DNA of 64,000 nucleotides from positions 37,420,358 through 37,484,357 of the forward strand of contig NC_079510.1 of NCBI RefSeq assembly GCF_030052815.1, written 5' to 3'. The position numbers and the translations under genes are program-made. This stretch comes from Hevea brasiliensis (taxonomy: Eukaryota > Streptophyta > Magnoliopsida > Malpighiales > Euphorbiaceae). The notes beneath the pieces were generated by a model. That model ran no database searches, was not told the origin of the DNA, and worked only from the letters and a program-made list of their open reading frames with translations. This document shows, one piece after another, positions 35,315 to 48,001 of this stretch (positions within the stretch are counted from its first letter, which is position 1; every line of letters starts with the position of its first letter).

Positions 35315-38300
35315 TGTCACACCCTACCTCTCTGTAAGGCATAACATGATCCCGTAGTATACCTAATGAATTACCAACTCCGTCTACTGATAACCCATTA
35401 AATACACTACAAGGGATTTTAAAAACTTTTCTTACTTCTTTTACTGTGGTGAGCACTATTTACAGGTATTAAAAACTTTTGTGAACTGAAGTGAAATAGC
35501 TAACTCCTTTGGATTATTTCGAATTTCTGTAAAAATTTTGGCAGAGTGCCATCTGTATTTTGGACAAAACAGTTCTTCAGAAAACCTATAAAAAGCACAC
35601 TTCAATATATTTCCAAATCTCAACTCCAACATACTTCTCAACACAACATTTTTCTCAATTCAAATCCATAGAAATTTTTCAAAGTCTGAGATAAGGAAAT
35701 ATGATACAATTTTTACAAGTCAAATAACTCATAATTAATTTACAACTTCAAGGTACAATTTGAATTTACAACTGCTCAAAACCAAAACAAAATATACATA
35801 CAGTGAATATACATTACAGTACAAAATGCCAACTGTGATATACTCACTATACCAAAAATCTCTCATTGCGGTACTAGCGACCTAGTGCTGTCTGCTCACC
35901 GCGATAAAGAATAAAGCTATCAGAGACAATGTCTCAGTGGTGCACAACATTAACCAAATACAACTTTAAATCACAATTCATAAACCATATAAATAGTGGA
36001 TACGTAAAACCATAGTTAAATTCAAGACAATGAATGTCATAAGGAATTTAAACTCCAATTCACAAATTATCAAAATTCATAATAACACAATTTAGTCAAA
36101 TAGTTTAAGAATACCGTATTGCCAATTCATACACAATTTGATCAAATTACTGAATAACACAGTGTTGCCGATCAATATCACAATTTGATCAAATTACTGA
36201 ATAATATTGTTTTGCAAATCAATAACACAATTCGATCAAATAACTGAATAATATCGTTTTGCAAATCAATCACACACTTCGATCAAATAACTCAATAATA
36301 TCATGGAGCAAATCAATAACACAATTCGATCAAATAACTGAAGAATACCGTGTTGCCAATCAATATCACAATTCGATCAAATAACTGCAGAATACAGTGT
36401 TGCCAATCAATATCACAATTTAAGCCATGACACAATTTTTTTCGTACATGCCGTGTTGTACACCACGACAAGACATACTCACCCCAATAATCAAAATCAA
36501 TGAGGGAGGAAGCTAGCTGAATAATGAGTACTCATCCACACTCACCTCAGACTGATAAGTCAAAGAGGGAGGAACATAATCATACTCACCCCAGACTGAT
36601 AAGTCAAAGAGGGAGGAATAATCACACTCACCCCATTAATGGAGGAGGAACATAGTATCAGTGTCATGCCAATTGTGAGTCAAAACAATTCCAAACATTT
36701 TATTCAAATGATCCGTAAGAATCCAATAAATTTCCAAAGTTATAATTTCATTCACAAAATGGCAACACAATTCTTAATTCACTTCAATTTCCACAAAAAC
36801 CATTTACAGTGCTTTTCAATCAATAAGTATCCATCAATATCATTCAAATAATTTTTCACAGTTTCAAACCATTCACAATGTTTTTCAATCAATAAGTGTC
36901 CATCAAACACATTTCCACAATTTAAAACAATAATATACAAATAGTCAATATTTATTTCAATTGAAAAATTCAAGAGAAATAGTTGTTGTGCACAAACCTC
37001 TGATGACTGTCTTCCTCGTCTGGACTCAGTGTTTCCTTCCCTTTCCCTGAGTCTTTAGTAACTGAGAAACACAATTTGAAGTGTTTCAGTACTAATTTAT
37101 ATTGTCTCTATCGATAATGTTTGGTAATTAATTCACTGAAAGCTATTATTTGCTTAATCACCCAATATATCGACCCTCGATGTGTTCTAGGTAAATTAGG
37201 TTTTAGTGTCATTAATATGTCACATTTGATAGGGTTTTAAGGTTGGTACGTTTTACCAAACTCGTTTCCTTGTTTAGTGCATTTTAATGCAACTTGCTGG
37301 ATTCCGGGATACTAGTTTGACCTATCCGGACGGCCTAGTTCCCTCGGTTTTCGGGTTTTGGTCAAAACTACAAACTTGTAGATCTATGTCTTATGGACCG
37401 CGGTGCAAAATTTTAGGTCGTTCCGAGTTAAGTAGACCAAGTTATGGTCATTATAGTATTGCTGGTCAAATGGCATCAAATTAGGTCATTTTTAGGTCAA
37501 TTTGGTCAACTTTGGTTCGGCCAGTTTTTGGACCCGAACTTGTGCAAGCTTTTTGACTTGCTTATGGTCATTTCTGGGCTTTGGTGTCTTCATAAGACTT
37601 GTAGGTATGGGTCTTAACTATTCATGGTTAAAATTTCAGGTCAATTGGACCTGTTTTGAGTGAGTTATGGCCTAAACACTCACTGCTGCCCAATTGGTCA
37701 TTTTTCAGGTCCTAATTGCACCTAATCCGAATTGGTCATTTTCTTAGGTCACCTTGCAAGCAGAATTTTGGTATGTTTTCTCAATGAAAGTTGGCACATT
37801 TTGTGCCTAGTTTCACCTCCAATTGGTCTCATACCAATTAAGGTTACACATTTAAACTTATTGGTCTATTTGCACACTGCCCTCTATATGCCTTTCAAAC
37901 CCCAATTCAAACACACATTTAACTTGCTCTACTTTAAATCCCCATACCTAATTCTGATTTTATACCATTCCATATTCATTTATCACTTCTTACTATGGTC
38001 AATTTGGACAGAATACAAATATTCTCAATACATCAAATACAACCCTAAACCACAAAGTCCAAATTTAGCAATATATGTACATAAATACACCTAATCATTA
38101 CATATAATTTCCACTACTAATTTACATACACATTCATCAATTCTTCTATGTCAACATTCTGCCAACAACTCCATGAATATATACATTTATTCAAGTGTCC
38201 CCAAGCTGCCGAAAATTGTCCTTCAACACCAAGTGTCCTACAATTCATTAAATCCCATTCCAAGTGCAAAAATCACCTTATACATGTGAAGTAATTCACT

Positions 38301-39367
38301 AGGTTATTAAATCATCATGATCAACATCATTTCTCATCAATATATGCACAATTATTTCATCAAATACATGACTCCATGGCTGTCCAAAATGAACACAACA
38401 ATAACTCTTCAAACTCAAAAATTTTCTTCACAAATCCAACACCCATAACATGCACACAAAACTTAACAAAGCTATCTTCAAAAATACTAACTTACCTTAT
38501 GGTTGAAACTTGCCAAACCTTGATTAAACTTCTTAAAATTGGTATCAAGTTCTTCCTTATGATGTGTAGACAATTTTTAATGAAGAAATCTAAGTGATTG
38601 GAGGTGGAATGAAGGGGTGGATCAAGCTTGAATGAAAATGGCCATGGTGGTTTCTTCACTTCTTCAATTCGGCAATGTTGAGGAACCTTGGAGAAGATGA
38701 AGTTTGATGGAAGCAATCTGCCCACTTAGCATATATTTTAATCCCATAGTGCCCCACTTACTTAAGAAAAATGATTTAATAAGATTTAAGTGCTAATTAC
38801 ACAATTTTCACTCCACTTTTGGCTATTTACATTAGGTACCACTAAACTAATTTTTCATTTTATTTTCTAAGTGTAATGTTATTTATTTTTAATGGACATT
38901 TAGGTCAAAAGACACTTCGGGATGTCAAATGACCATAATGCCCCTGTTCGGGTTGCATTCCCGATTTTTCGGTAATACCGGGTTTTGTCCGTTTTTCGAT
39001 TTCTCACTTTTCTTTGTACTAATTATTTAATTTTTCTTTGATTTTTCTAATGATATTTATACTTCAATAAGGTTCTATTTAAGTTCTAAAAATGTTTTCC
39101 AGGGTTCCCCGCAGTCCAGGGCTAGTCAACGGTCCACGCCGTGACTTCCCGGTGCGGTCACCCATCGCTAGGGTTATCGGCTCGCTTAACTTGGTTACAT
39201 TTCTTTGCTATCATTTTTCCTTTGTTTTTCTTGTACTTTCTTTTCTTGTATTTCATTATTTTATGTCTCCTCACTCATATCGAAGTACGGTTCTAGGCAT
39301 CCTAGCTGTCCGGACAGCACTGGTCACCGGAACAGTAGAACGCACTACCGAACTTAGGGGTGTTACA
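35315..39367 (-). repeat. 3' LTR of the non-autonomous element
   Basis: 4053 bp. Read on the minus strand it starts TGTAACACCCCTAAGTTCGG at 39367 and ends GGTGTGACA at 35315. It carries an exact-length array of six 47-bp units at 36134-36415. The hairpin region at 35865-35935 is garbled relative to the 5' LTR and to all related LTRs here. Non-coding; the small open frames inside are not conserved in related LTRs. Confidence 0.93.
36134..36415. repeat. 47-bp x 6 minisatellite in the 3' LTR
   Basis: Six units of exactly 47 bp each begin CAATTTGATC or CAATTCGATC. The fourth unit here (about 36275-36321) is more divergent than its counterpart in the 5' LTR. Confidence 0.95.
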
Positions 39368-39381
39368 ATTCTCCCCCTCTT
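39368..39381 (-). other. Polypurine tract of the non-autonomous element
   Basis: On the minus strand AAGAGGGGGAGAAT directly abuts the 3' LTR start TGTAACACC. It marks the site of plus-strand priming and fixes the LTR boundary and orientation. Confidence 0.9.
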
Positions 39382-40525
39382 AAATAAATTTCGTCCACGA
39401 AATTTTACCCAGTAGCTATCTTACAATAGTCATACGTTTATTTTCTCCTTTCTATATGATCGTATAATCTTCTTTTTCTCAAATTTGTATAAGTCTTTTA
39501 ACAATCTAATACAATATTTAAATTTGTTTGTATAACACCAATATCCTCTTACTATTGTGTTTTCTAATATTTCGGTTCACATTCCTTCTTGAATGACTCT
39601 TGAGGTCATGTTAGAATCATTTATCTAGTCATTGTTTAGAATCATTTATCTAGTCATTGGTCCTCTGACCATTCTAGTCTATAGTCTTCCTCACATTCGT
39701 AACATTTCTTTGTTATATCTGAACCAACTGTTCGAATTTTTTTTTTTTTTACTTCCATAACTCTTTTTATCTGTCAATACTCTATAACTTACTTCCTTTT
39801 GTACTAAACTATAACCTTTTGATTTTCTAACTTTTGGAGTTTTAGATCCCTAAGTAGGATTTTCAACTTAGTTCCAACAATAAAATTCTGTCCTGGCATA
39901 ACTATACCAAAACAGATGCCGTTGGCAACTATTCTCATCTAGGTGTACTATCGGGTAGTACGTAGCTCTACACAATAATCTCAAGTCAGTACTGTAATCT
40001 GCAGCTTATAGTATAAATATCAAGAACATTGCATAGTTACTACGATACATCCCAATAGATCAAATTTTTTGATATTTTATCCTTTTTGAATTCACTGATA
40101 TTCGAATCTTATTCTGATTACAATATCCATTAGCAATTTCTAATAGTAACCTCCTTGCCCTTATCAAGAGCAATTCCATTACTGCATCTTACTTTTACGT
40201 CCTCTTGCCTTACATTAAGTAGGCTCACTAATTAGCTTTATAATTTATGATGTGTTAGAAAATACTTTTCACCGATAAACTCTTTCAAAACTAATTTCAC
40301 TTATTATTACTATCCTTATCTTAAAGGACTAATCACTAATACATCAAAATTTATTCCCCTGTAAAGGAATAACAATAGAATATATAGTTCTAACACTAAC
40401 ATAAAAGTATGCAAACTCCAGGTCAAACAATACATATATATATCTTAGTTGCTAATTGAGAAAGTACCAGCAACAATGTCAAAAGTCTCTGCGTCTTCTC
40501 TCTGCCGTATAGCGTATACTCAAGT
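39382..40525. other. Non-coding filler in place of pol
   Basis: No domain of protease, RT, RNase H or integrase was found on either strand. Much of it (for example 39959-40440) is clearly similar to 62729-63180 in the other chromovirus derivative, including ACGTAGCTCTACACAATAAT and CTGTAATCTGCAGCTTA. The filler is therefore a shared part of this non-autonomous lineage and not random debris of one copy. Confidence 0.75.
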
Positions 40526-41715
40526 TTAAGCATCACCCTGTTCTGGCTGATTTACAGTACTCTGACTTCTAGGTGTACTACCCCTACCTTTACCTCTACC
40601 TCTACTAACTAATGGTGAACTATTTGGGGTAGAAACTTGGGTTGATCCCTTTGGTGTAGTAAATGATCCAGAACGACCTGGATTTACACAATCCCTAGCA
40701 AAATGGCTAGTCTCTCCATAGTTAAAACATGCTCCTACGGCTCTATAGCATACCCCACTATGTGGTTTACCACAAGTTTCACAAAGTCGATCTGACAACG
40801 CATTCCTGGGTTTCTGTTGAGTTTGCTGATCCGATCAAGGTGGTTTCTGTCCAAAAGATCTATCTCTACTGGACTTCTTACTATCTCTGTCGTATCCCCC
40901 AAAGTTTTTCCTCTTTCCAGTAGGACCACTAGAACTCGTCACGACTTTCCCTCTTTTTCTGTCTTCTCTGATTTCTTTTTCTCAAGAGCCGCTTCAGATT
41001 CAATTCTTTCTAATTCTAGTGCTTGAGAAATAAGTTTAGAGAAGTTGTTATGTTTGAATCCGACCACTTGTAATCTGATACTAGGCTTCAAGCCGGTTTC
41101 AAACCTCTTACATCTCTCCCTACTGGTAGAAAGTAGACTTACTGCATAATGGCTCAAAGTGAAAATTCCCATTCATATTCAGCCACTGATCTGCTCCCCT
41201 GTTTCAGACTTAGGAACTCTTGCAGCTTCTGGTCTACAAATGCATCAGGGACATATTTCTGCCAGAATTCCCTCAGGAAGACATTCCATGTTAGCACTGC
41301 CGGTTCTACCAGACTGTGGGGAATGGTTTTCCACCACCATAAGCATCCCCTGTAGCAAAGATACGAGTATTCAAATCTAAGCTCCTGCAAGGCGCTTTCT
41401 TGAATACCCTATCCATCCTTTCTAACCACTGCTCGCCTCTAGAGGATCTATCGTCCCCTTGAACTCAGAGCCCCATATTTCATCAATTTGTCATATTGTC
41501 TAGCGTAAGATCGTGGTTGTACCACCGTGTCTCAGACGGGACTTGAGTAGGCACATTACGCCATTTGTTGGAACATTGCAGCGTCACGAGCGAATCGAGC
41601 TGGAATCGCGGTATGCTGGGGGTATCACTGAACCACTAACATTATGTAGGCCTGGGGCATCCCCTTGCGCCTCAGCCTCAATAGATTGATCGACTGAACG
41701 ATCACCCTCTTCCAT
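40526..41715 (-). pseudogene. gag remnant with zinc knuckle
   Basis: The probable start is ATG at 41715 (MEEGDRSVDQS). The retrotransposon gag domain is in pieces at 41390-41154 (LTWNVFLREFWQKY, FLSLKQGSRSVAEYEWEF) and 41150-40940 (RERCKRFETGLKPSIR). A zinc-binding region at 40798-40690 reads CETCGKPHSGVC, then CFNYGETSHFARDC. In the second knuckle the middle cysteine has become tyrosine, so metal binding is likely lost. Frameshifts separate the pieces. Gag would form the particle in an autonomous relative. In this element it probably acts only as transcribed sequence. Confidence 0.8.
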
Positions 41716-41883
41716 AGTCAATGCGAGGATTTTAGATCTCCTGAACAATAATACAAGGAGATTTCCTCCTGTTAGTGCATATTTATAATGTAATGTACTG
41801 TATGTATCAAAAAATGATATTGAGCAGTTGTACTGTGAAGAAAGAATATTCAAATAACATGTGAAAACAAAATTTAAAAACTT

Positions 41884-41896
41884 TGCTCTGATACCA
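41884..41896 (-). other. Primer binding site for initiator Met tRNA
   Basis: On the minus strand TGGTATCAGAGCA lies 8 nt after the LTR end GTGTGACA. It matches the usual plant PBS complementary to the 3' end of initiator methionine tRNA. It proves the minus-strand orientation. Confidence 0.93.
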
Positions 41897-42493
41897 CTAA
41901 AACATGTCACACCCTACCCCTCTGTAAGGCATAACATGATCCCGTAGTATACCTAATGAATTACCAACTCCGTCTACTGATAACCCATTAAATACACTAC
42001 AAGGGATTTTAAAAACTTTTCTTACTTCTTTTACTGTGGTGAGCACTATTTACAGGTATTAAAAACTTTTGTGAACTGAAGTGAAATAGCTAACTCCTTT
42101 GGATTATTTTGAATTTCTGTAAAAATTTTGGCAGAGTGCCATCTGTATTTTGGACAAAACAGTTCTTCAGAAAACCTATAAAAAGCACACTTCAATATAT
42201 TTCCAAATCTCAACTCCAACATACTTCTCAACACAACATTTTTCTCAATTCAAATCCATAGAAATTTTTCAAAGTCTGAGATAAGGAAATATGATACAAT
42301 TTTTACAAGTCAAATAACTCATAATTAATTTACAACTTCAAGGTACAATTTGAATTTACAACTGCTCAAAACCAAAACAAAATATACATACAGTGAATAT
42401 ACATTACAGTACAAAATGCCAACTGTGATATACTCACTATACCCAAAAATCTCTCGCTGGCGGTACTAGCAGCCTAGTCTGTCTGTCTACCTG

Positions 42494-42532
42494 CGACAGC
42501 AATAAAAAGCTATCGCTGAGACAATGTCTCAG
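42494..42532 (-). other. LTR hairpin pair, 5' LTR of the non-autonomous element
   Basis: On the minus strand CTGAGACATTGTCTCAG is followed by CGATAGC/GCTGTCG. The first stem differs from family A (AGAC/GTCT against AGTA/TACT) on both sides, so pairing is kept. Confidence 0.85.
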
Positions 42533-42728
42533 TGGTGCACAACATTAACCAAATACAACTTTAAATCACAATTCATAAACCATATAAATAGTGGATACGT
42601 AAAACCATAGTTAAATTCAAGACAATGAATGTCATAAGGAATTTAAACTCCAATTCACAAATTATCAAAATTCATAATAACACAATTTAGTCAAATAGTT
42701 TAAGAATACCGTATTGCCAATTCATACA

Positions 42729-43010
42729 CAATTTGATCAAATTACTGAATAACACAGTGTTGCCGATCAATATCACAATTTGATCAAATTACTGAATAAT
42801 ATTGTTTTGCAAATCAATAACACAATTCGATCAAATAACTGAATAATATCGTTTTGCAAATCAATAACACAATTCGATCAAATAACTGAATAATATCATT
42901 TTGCAAATCAATAACACAATTCGATCAAATAACTGAAGAATACCGTGTTGCCAATCAATATCACAATTCGATCAAATAACTGCAGAATACAGTGTTGCCA
43001 ATCAATATCA
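42729..43010. repeat. 47-bp x 6 minisatellite in the 5' LTR
   Basis: Same array and length as at 36134-36415. Family A and B solo LTRs carry only about one to two related units at this place, so it expanded in this lineage. Confidence 0.95.
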
Positions 43011-45964
43011 CAATTTAAGCCATGACACAATTTTTTTCGTACATGCCGTGTTGTACACCACGACAAGACATACTCACCCCAATAATCAAAATCAATGAGG
43101 GAGGAAGCTAGCTGAATAATGAGTACTCATCCACACTCACCTCAGACTGATAAGTCAAAGAGGGAGGAACATAATCATACTCACCCCAGACTGATAAGTC
43201 AAAGAGGGAGGAATAATCACACTCACCCCATTAATGGAGGAGGAACATAGTATCGGTGTCATGCCAATTGTGAGTCAAAACAATTCCAAACATTTTATTC
43301 AAATGATCCGTAAGAATCCAATAAATTTCCAAAGTTATAATTTCATTCACAAAATGGCAACACAATTCTTAATTCACTTCAATTTCCACAAAACCATTTA
43401 CAGTGCTTTTCAATCAATAAGTATCCATCAATATCATTCAAACAATTTTTCACAGTTTCAAACCATTCACAATGTTTTTCAATCAATAAGTGTCCATCAA
43501 ACACATTTCCACAATTTAAAACAATAATATACAAATAGTCAATATTTATTTCAATTGAAAAATTCAAGAGAAATAGTTGTTGTGCACAAACCTCTGATGA
43601 CTGTCTTCCTCGTCTGGACTCAGTGTTTCCTTCCCTTTCCCTGAGTCTTTAGTAACTGAGAAACACAATTTGAAGTGTTTCAGTACTAATTTATATTGTC
43701 TCTATCGATAATGTTTGGTAATTAATTCACTGAAAGCTATTATTTGCTTAATCACCCAATATATCGACCCTCGATGTGTTCTAGGTAAATTAGGTTTTAG
43801 TGTCATTAATATGTCACATTTGATAGGGTTTTAAGGTTGGTACGTTTTACCAAACTCGTTTCCTTGTTTAGTGCATTTTAATGCAACTTGCTGGATTCCG
43901 GGATACTAGTTTGACCTATCCGGACGGCCTAGTTTCCTCGGTTTTCGGGTTTTTGTCAAAACTACAAACTTGTAGATCTATGTCTTATGGACCGCGGTAC
44001 AAAATTTTAGGTCGTTCCGAGTTAAGTAGACCAAGTTATGGTCATTATAGTATTGCTGGTCAAATGGCATCAAATTAGGTCATTTTTAGGTCAATTTGGT
44101 CAACTTTGGTTCGGCTAGTTTTTGGACCCGAACTTTTGCAAGCTTTTTGACTTGCTTATGGTCATTTCTGGGCTTTGGTGTCTTCATAAGACTTGTAGGT
44201 ATGGGTCTTAACTATTCATGGTTAAAATTTCAGGTCAATTGGACCTGTTTTGAGTGAGTTATGGCCTAAACACTCACTGCTGCCCAATTGGTCATTTTTC
44301 AGGTCCTAATTGCACCTAATCCGAATTGGTCATTTTCTTAGGTCACCTTGCAAGCAGAATTTTGGTATGTTTTCTCAATGAAAGTTGGCAAATTTTGTGC
44401 CTAGTTTCACCTCCAATTGGTCTCATACCAATTAAGGTTACACATTTAAACTTATTGGTCTATTTGCACACTGCCCTCTATATGCCTTTCAAACCCCAAT
44501 TCAAACACACATTTAACTTGCTCTACTTTAAATCCCCATACCTAATTCTGATTTTATACCATTCCATATTCATTTATCACTTCTTACTATGGTCAATTTG
44601 GAGAGAATACAAATATTCTCAATACATCAAATACAACCCTAAACCACAAAGTCCAAATTTAGCAATATATGTATATAAATACACCTAATCATTACATATA
44701 ATTTCCACTACTAATTTACATACACATTCATCAATTCTTCTATGTCAACATTCTGCCAACAACTCCATGAATATATACATTTATTCAAGTGTCCCCAAGC
44801 TGCCGAAAATTGTCCTTCAACACCAAGTGTCCTACAATTCATTAAATCCCATTCCAAGTGCAAAAATCACCTTATACATGTGAAGTAATTCACTAGGTTA
44901 TTAAATCATCATGATCAACATCATTTCTCATCAATATATGCACAATTATTTCATCAAATACATGACTCCATGGCTGTCCAAAATGAACACAACAATAACT
45001 CTTCAAACTCAAAAATTTTCTTCACAAATCCAACACCCATAACATGCACACAAAACTTAACAAAGCTATCTTCAAAAATACTAACTTACCTTATGGTTGA
45101 AACTTGCCAAACCTTGATTAAACTTCTTAAAATTGGTATCAAGTTCTTCCTTATGATGTGTAGACAATTTTTGATGAAGAAATCTAAGTGATTGGAGGTG
45201 GAATGAAGGGGTGGATCAAGCTTGAATGAAAATGGCCATGGTGGTTTCTTCACTTCTTCAATTCGGCAATGTTGAGGAACCTTGGAGAAGATGAAGTTTG
45301 ATGGAAGCAATCTGCCCACTTAGCATATATTTTAATCCCATAGTGCCCCACTTACTTAAGAAAAATGATTTAATAAGATTTAAGTGCTAATTACACAATT
45401 TTCACTCCACTTTTGGCTATTTACATTAGGTACCACTAAACTAATTTTTCATTTTATTTTCTAAGTGTAATGTTATTTATTTTTAATGGAAATTTAGGTC
45501 AAAAGACACTTCGGGATGTCAAATGACCATAATGCCCCTGTTCGGGTTGCATTCCCGATTTTTCGGTAATACCAGGTTTTGTCCGTTTTTCGATTTCTCA
45601 CTTTTCTTTGTACTAATTATTTAATTTTTCTTTGATTTTTCTAATGATATTTATACTTCAATAAGGTTCTATTTAAGTCCTAAAAATGTTTTCCAGGGTT
45701 CCCCGCAGTCCAGGGCTAGTCAACGGTCCACGCCGTGACTTCCGTCTTGATCACCATCGCTAGGGTTATCGGCTCGCTTAACTTGGTTACATTTCTTTGC
45801 TATCATTTTTCCTTTGTTTTTCTTGTACTTTCTTTTCTTGTATTTCATTATTTTATGTCTCCTCACTCATATCGAAGTACGGTTCTAGGCATCCTAGCTG
45901 TCCGGACAGCACTGGTCACCGGAACAGTAGAACGCACTACCGAACTTAGGGGTGTTACAAATAT

Positions 45965-46190
45965 CAACCAATATAAACTTTGTGTAAATTTCCCTCTTGT
46001 ATCCTTTATCGCCGGGACTACAACCAAATTAATGGTTCCAAGTACTAGGATTGTCTTGTTGCCTAGGCCAACCAAGGCGTACATAACTTTGTCCAGGTTT
46101 TATGACTTGTGTCTGAGTTTCTCCAAGACCTCTCGTCAGGAGGTTCATCGAGCTGCCTGTGTCGATCAGTACTCGTCATACCATGTACCT
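45965..46190 (-). pseudogene. Tat-like aspartic protease, N-terminal half
   Basis: On the minus strand a VLIDTGSS motif, the aspartic protease active site, lies with its DTG codons at 46155-46163. A frameshift follows, then LGTINLVVVPAIKDTRGKF and SLYWLIF. The reading is cut by the AATAT insertion at 45959 and continues with the ILGRP segment near 35300. Confidence 0.8.
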
Positions 46191-46439
46191 CTTCATTTAC
46201 ACTGATACAACCAAAGGATCAGAATGTGATTGTTTTACCTCATTATCACTAGGACTGATGGTGATTGTCTCCTTTCTTAATTCATTTTTATCAACGGTCT
46301 CTGATATTGCTCGACTAAGCTGGTCTCTTATTGCCTATCTTGCTAGTGATTACATTGATTACCCCGATTGGACTTTTATCCTTTTCGGTGATGGTATCCT
46401 TGTTTTTGGAGGTGGTCGCTCTTCTTTCATCCCAACTAT

Positions 46440-47853
46440 CCCTCATAAATTTCTTGAGCCAACCATCTCTAGTTAGCCATTCTATCTCATCCTTAAGCCA
46501 TCTGTATTAATCAGTGGTGTGACCATGATCTTCGTGAAACCTCCAAAATTTACTCTTATCTCTCTTTCTTAATGTTTCAGTGTTGAGCTTCTTCGGCATT
46601 TGATATGTTTGCCATTTTTGTGTATCCACATAAGGACTTTGGATTTGGTCTCGTTCAAAGGTGCGTAGTTGTGGAACCTCTCCTTGCTCTGCTCTTCGTT
46701 TCTGTCCGAACGATACACTCTCTAATCTGAGCTATAATTTTTCTTATTTTGTCTCTCATTATTTTGCCTAAATTTCCTCTTCTCTCTCAAAGCCTGTAAC
46801 TCATCATCTAGCCTGATGTACTTCTGGGCCCTTTCTATCAACTAGTAATAGTCTATTGTTGGATTTTTTATCAGTGAGTCTAAATATTTTATGTTCCTCA
46901 TGCCTTTCTTCAAAGCTTTACATGTTGTTTCATGATTCAAGTTTTCAATTTGTATTACTTCAGTATTGAAATGGGCGATATATTCCCTCAGAGATTCAGC
47001 CTCCTGCTATTTTATTTTCTAAAGGTCCAAAGACAGCTTTTTTTGAGGGATGCAAGAGATGAACTTATTCTTGAATTCGGTGGCAAGTTGGTGAAATTCT
47101 AAATTGATTTAGGCTTGAGGCATTGATACCATTTTTGTGCCAGCCCAGTCAGTGTTGTTGGAAATACCTGGCATAGGTGGTAGTCATTCACATTTTGAAG
47201 CATCATTGTTGTTTGGAAGTTCGCCACATGGCTCCTCAAGCCCATTATTTCATTGTATTTATCCAGCATAGGTAATTTGAATTTTGATGGGAGCCATTCA
47301 ACCAAGATTGGCTAGGACAATGGAGACTCATATTCAATCCCAAAGTTTTCCTCCTCCACCTATTTTTAGTACCTCTGTACTACATTTACCAGTCCCCAAA
47401 GCACTTTTGGTCTTAGTAATTCATTAGATTGTTCTTCTTGTTTGCTCATCGTGATTTGATCAATCTTTTTTCTTGAATTTTTTATCGACCGAGTGATCTC
47501 CTATTTGGTTTCTTTAGTTCTGATTGGATCTACCTCCATGGAAGGTGTTCTTATGACTTGTCTTACCTTTGGGATAGGTGTCCTTGGTGGGGTGCTGGTC
47601 CTTGGAATCAATCCTTGAGGAAGGTGATTTGGGTCTCCATCTCTTTGATGCATTGGTACACCTGCTCTGGTGCCATTCCTTGAAATGGGTTTTGCTGATC
47701 AGGCATGACAGTGTTGTGTGGTGGAATCTGACCACCAGACAGGATCATGGGTTTAGTCAGATTTTGAGTCATTGTTATTGCAAGCAGATCTCCTCCTAGT
47801 GTGGCGGTGATGGAGATGATGCTTTTGCTAGGAGTCCTTAAATTTGTAGCCAT
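46440..47853 (-). pseudogene. Tat-like gag remnant
   Basis: The likely start is ATG at 47853 (MATNLRTPSKSIIS), followed by a Gln/Pro-rich segment and a short helix (EQVYQCIKEMETQ). The gag core is at 47305-47099 (FKLPMLDKYNE, CQVFPTTLTGLAQKWYQCL). Near 46550-46513 lies FHEDHGHTTD, which matches the conserved FH-x-x-HGH motif of Tat gag C-termini, followed by LKDEIEWLTRDGWLKKF. Frameshifts and stops break it. Protease coding follows downstream. Confidence 0.8.
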
Positions 47854-47982
47854 TAGGATGGCAAAAAACCATAAATAATAAAAAATAATTAGGACTAAGA
47901 ATAAAAAATCACTAATAGAATAGAAAATGTTAAAAAGAAGAGAAATGATTTCAGATGTAGGTTCTCAGCTATTGATCTGAGC

Positions 47983-48001
47983 TTCCCCACAAATGGTGCC
48001 A
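47983..48001 (-). other. Primer binding site of the Tat-like element
   Basis: On the minus strand TGGCACCATTTGTGGGGAA directly follows the LTR end. It resembles the TGGCGCCGTCTGTGGGGA-type PBS usual in Tat elements, with CG-to-CA changes. Confidence 0.78.

Larger units (their letters stand above)
35315..45959 (-). mobile_element. Complete non-autonomous Ty3/gypsy element with 4.05-kb LTRs
   Basis: The LTRs are 35315-39367 and 41905-45959. Target duplications AATAT at 35310-35314 and 45960-45964 are perfect. The PBS, PPT and gag remnant all show minus-strand orientation, so the right LTR is the 5' LTR. The internal region is only 2.5 kb and has a decayed gag but no protease, RT, RNase H or integrase. 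The element must have moved with proteins from a relative. The two LTRs differ at roughly 17 scattered single bases by my eye count, plus three short clusters, so the insertion is young. It sits in the protease of the Tat-like element. The layout is that of a large retrotransposon derivative with residual gag. Confidence 0.92.
41905..45959 (-). repeat. 5' LTR of the non-autonomous element
   Basis: 4055 bp, nearly identical to the 3' LTR. It holds the intact hairpin array (42494-42532) and the 47-bp x 6 array (42729-43010). Near 45743-45755 it differs in a short cluster from the 3' LTR and from the related LTR at 60907-60930, which have the consensus there. Confidence 0.93.

Noticed and set aside
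36134..36415. CRISPR-like regular array
   Set aside because: The 47-bp units are directly adjacent without unique spacers, and the context is a plant LTR.
37732..38094. 120-codon open frame present in both LTRs (also 44326-44688)
   Set aside because: The duplication is explained by the LTR pair; the related LTR at 59490-59900 does not keep the frame.
38376..38597. 73-codon frame repeated at 44970-45191
   Set aside because: Again an LTR-pair duplicate without similarity to a known protein or conservation in the related LTR.
45735..46205. 156-codon plus-strand open frame
   Set aside because: It spans the end of one LTR, the target duplication and the antisense of the Tat protease, so it is a chance chimera.
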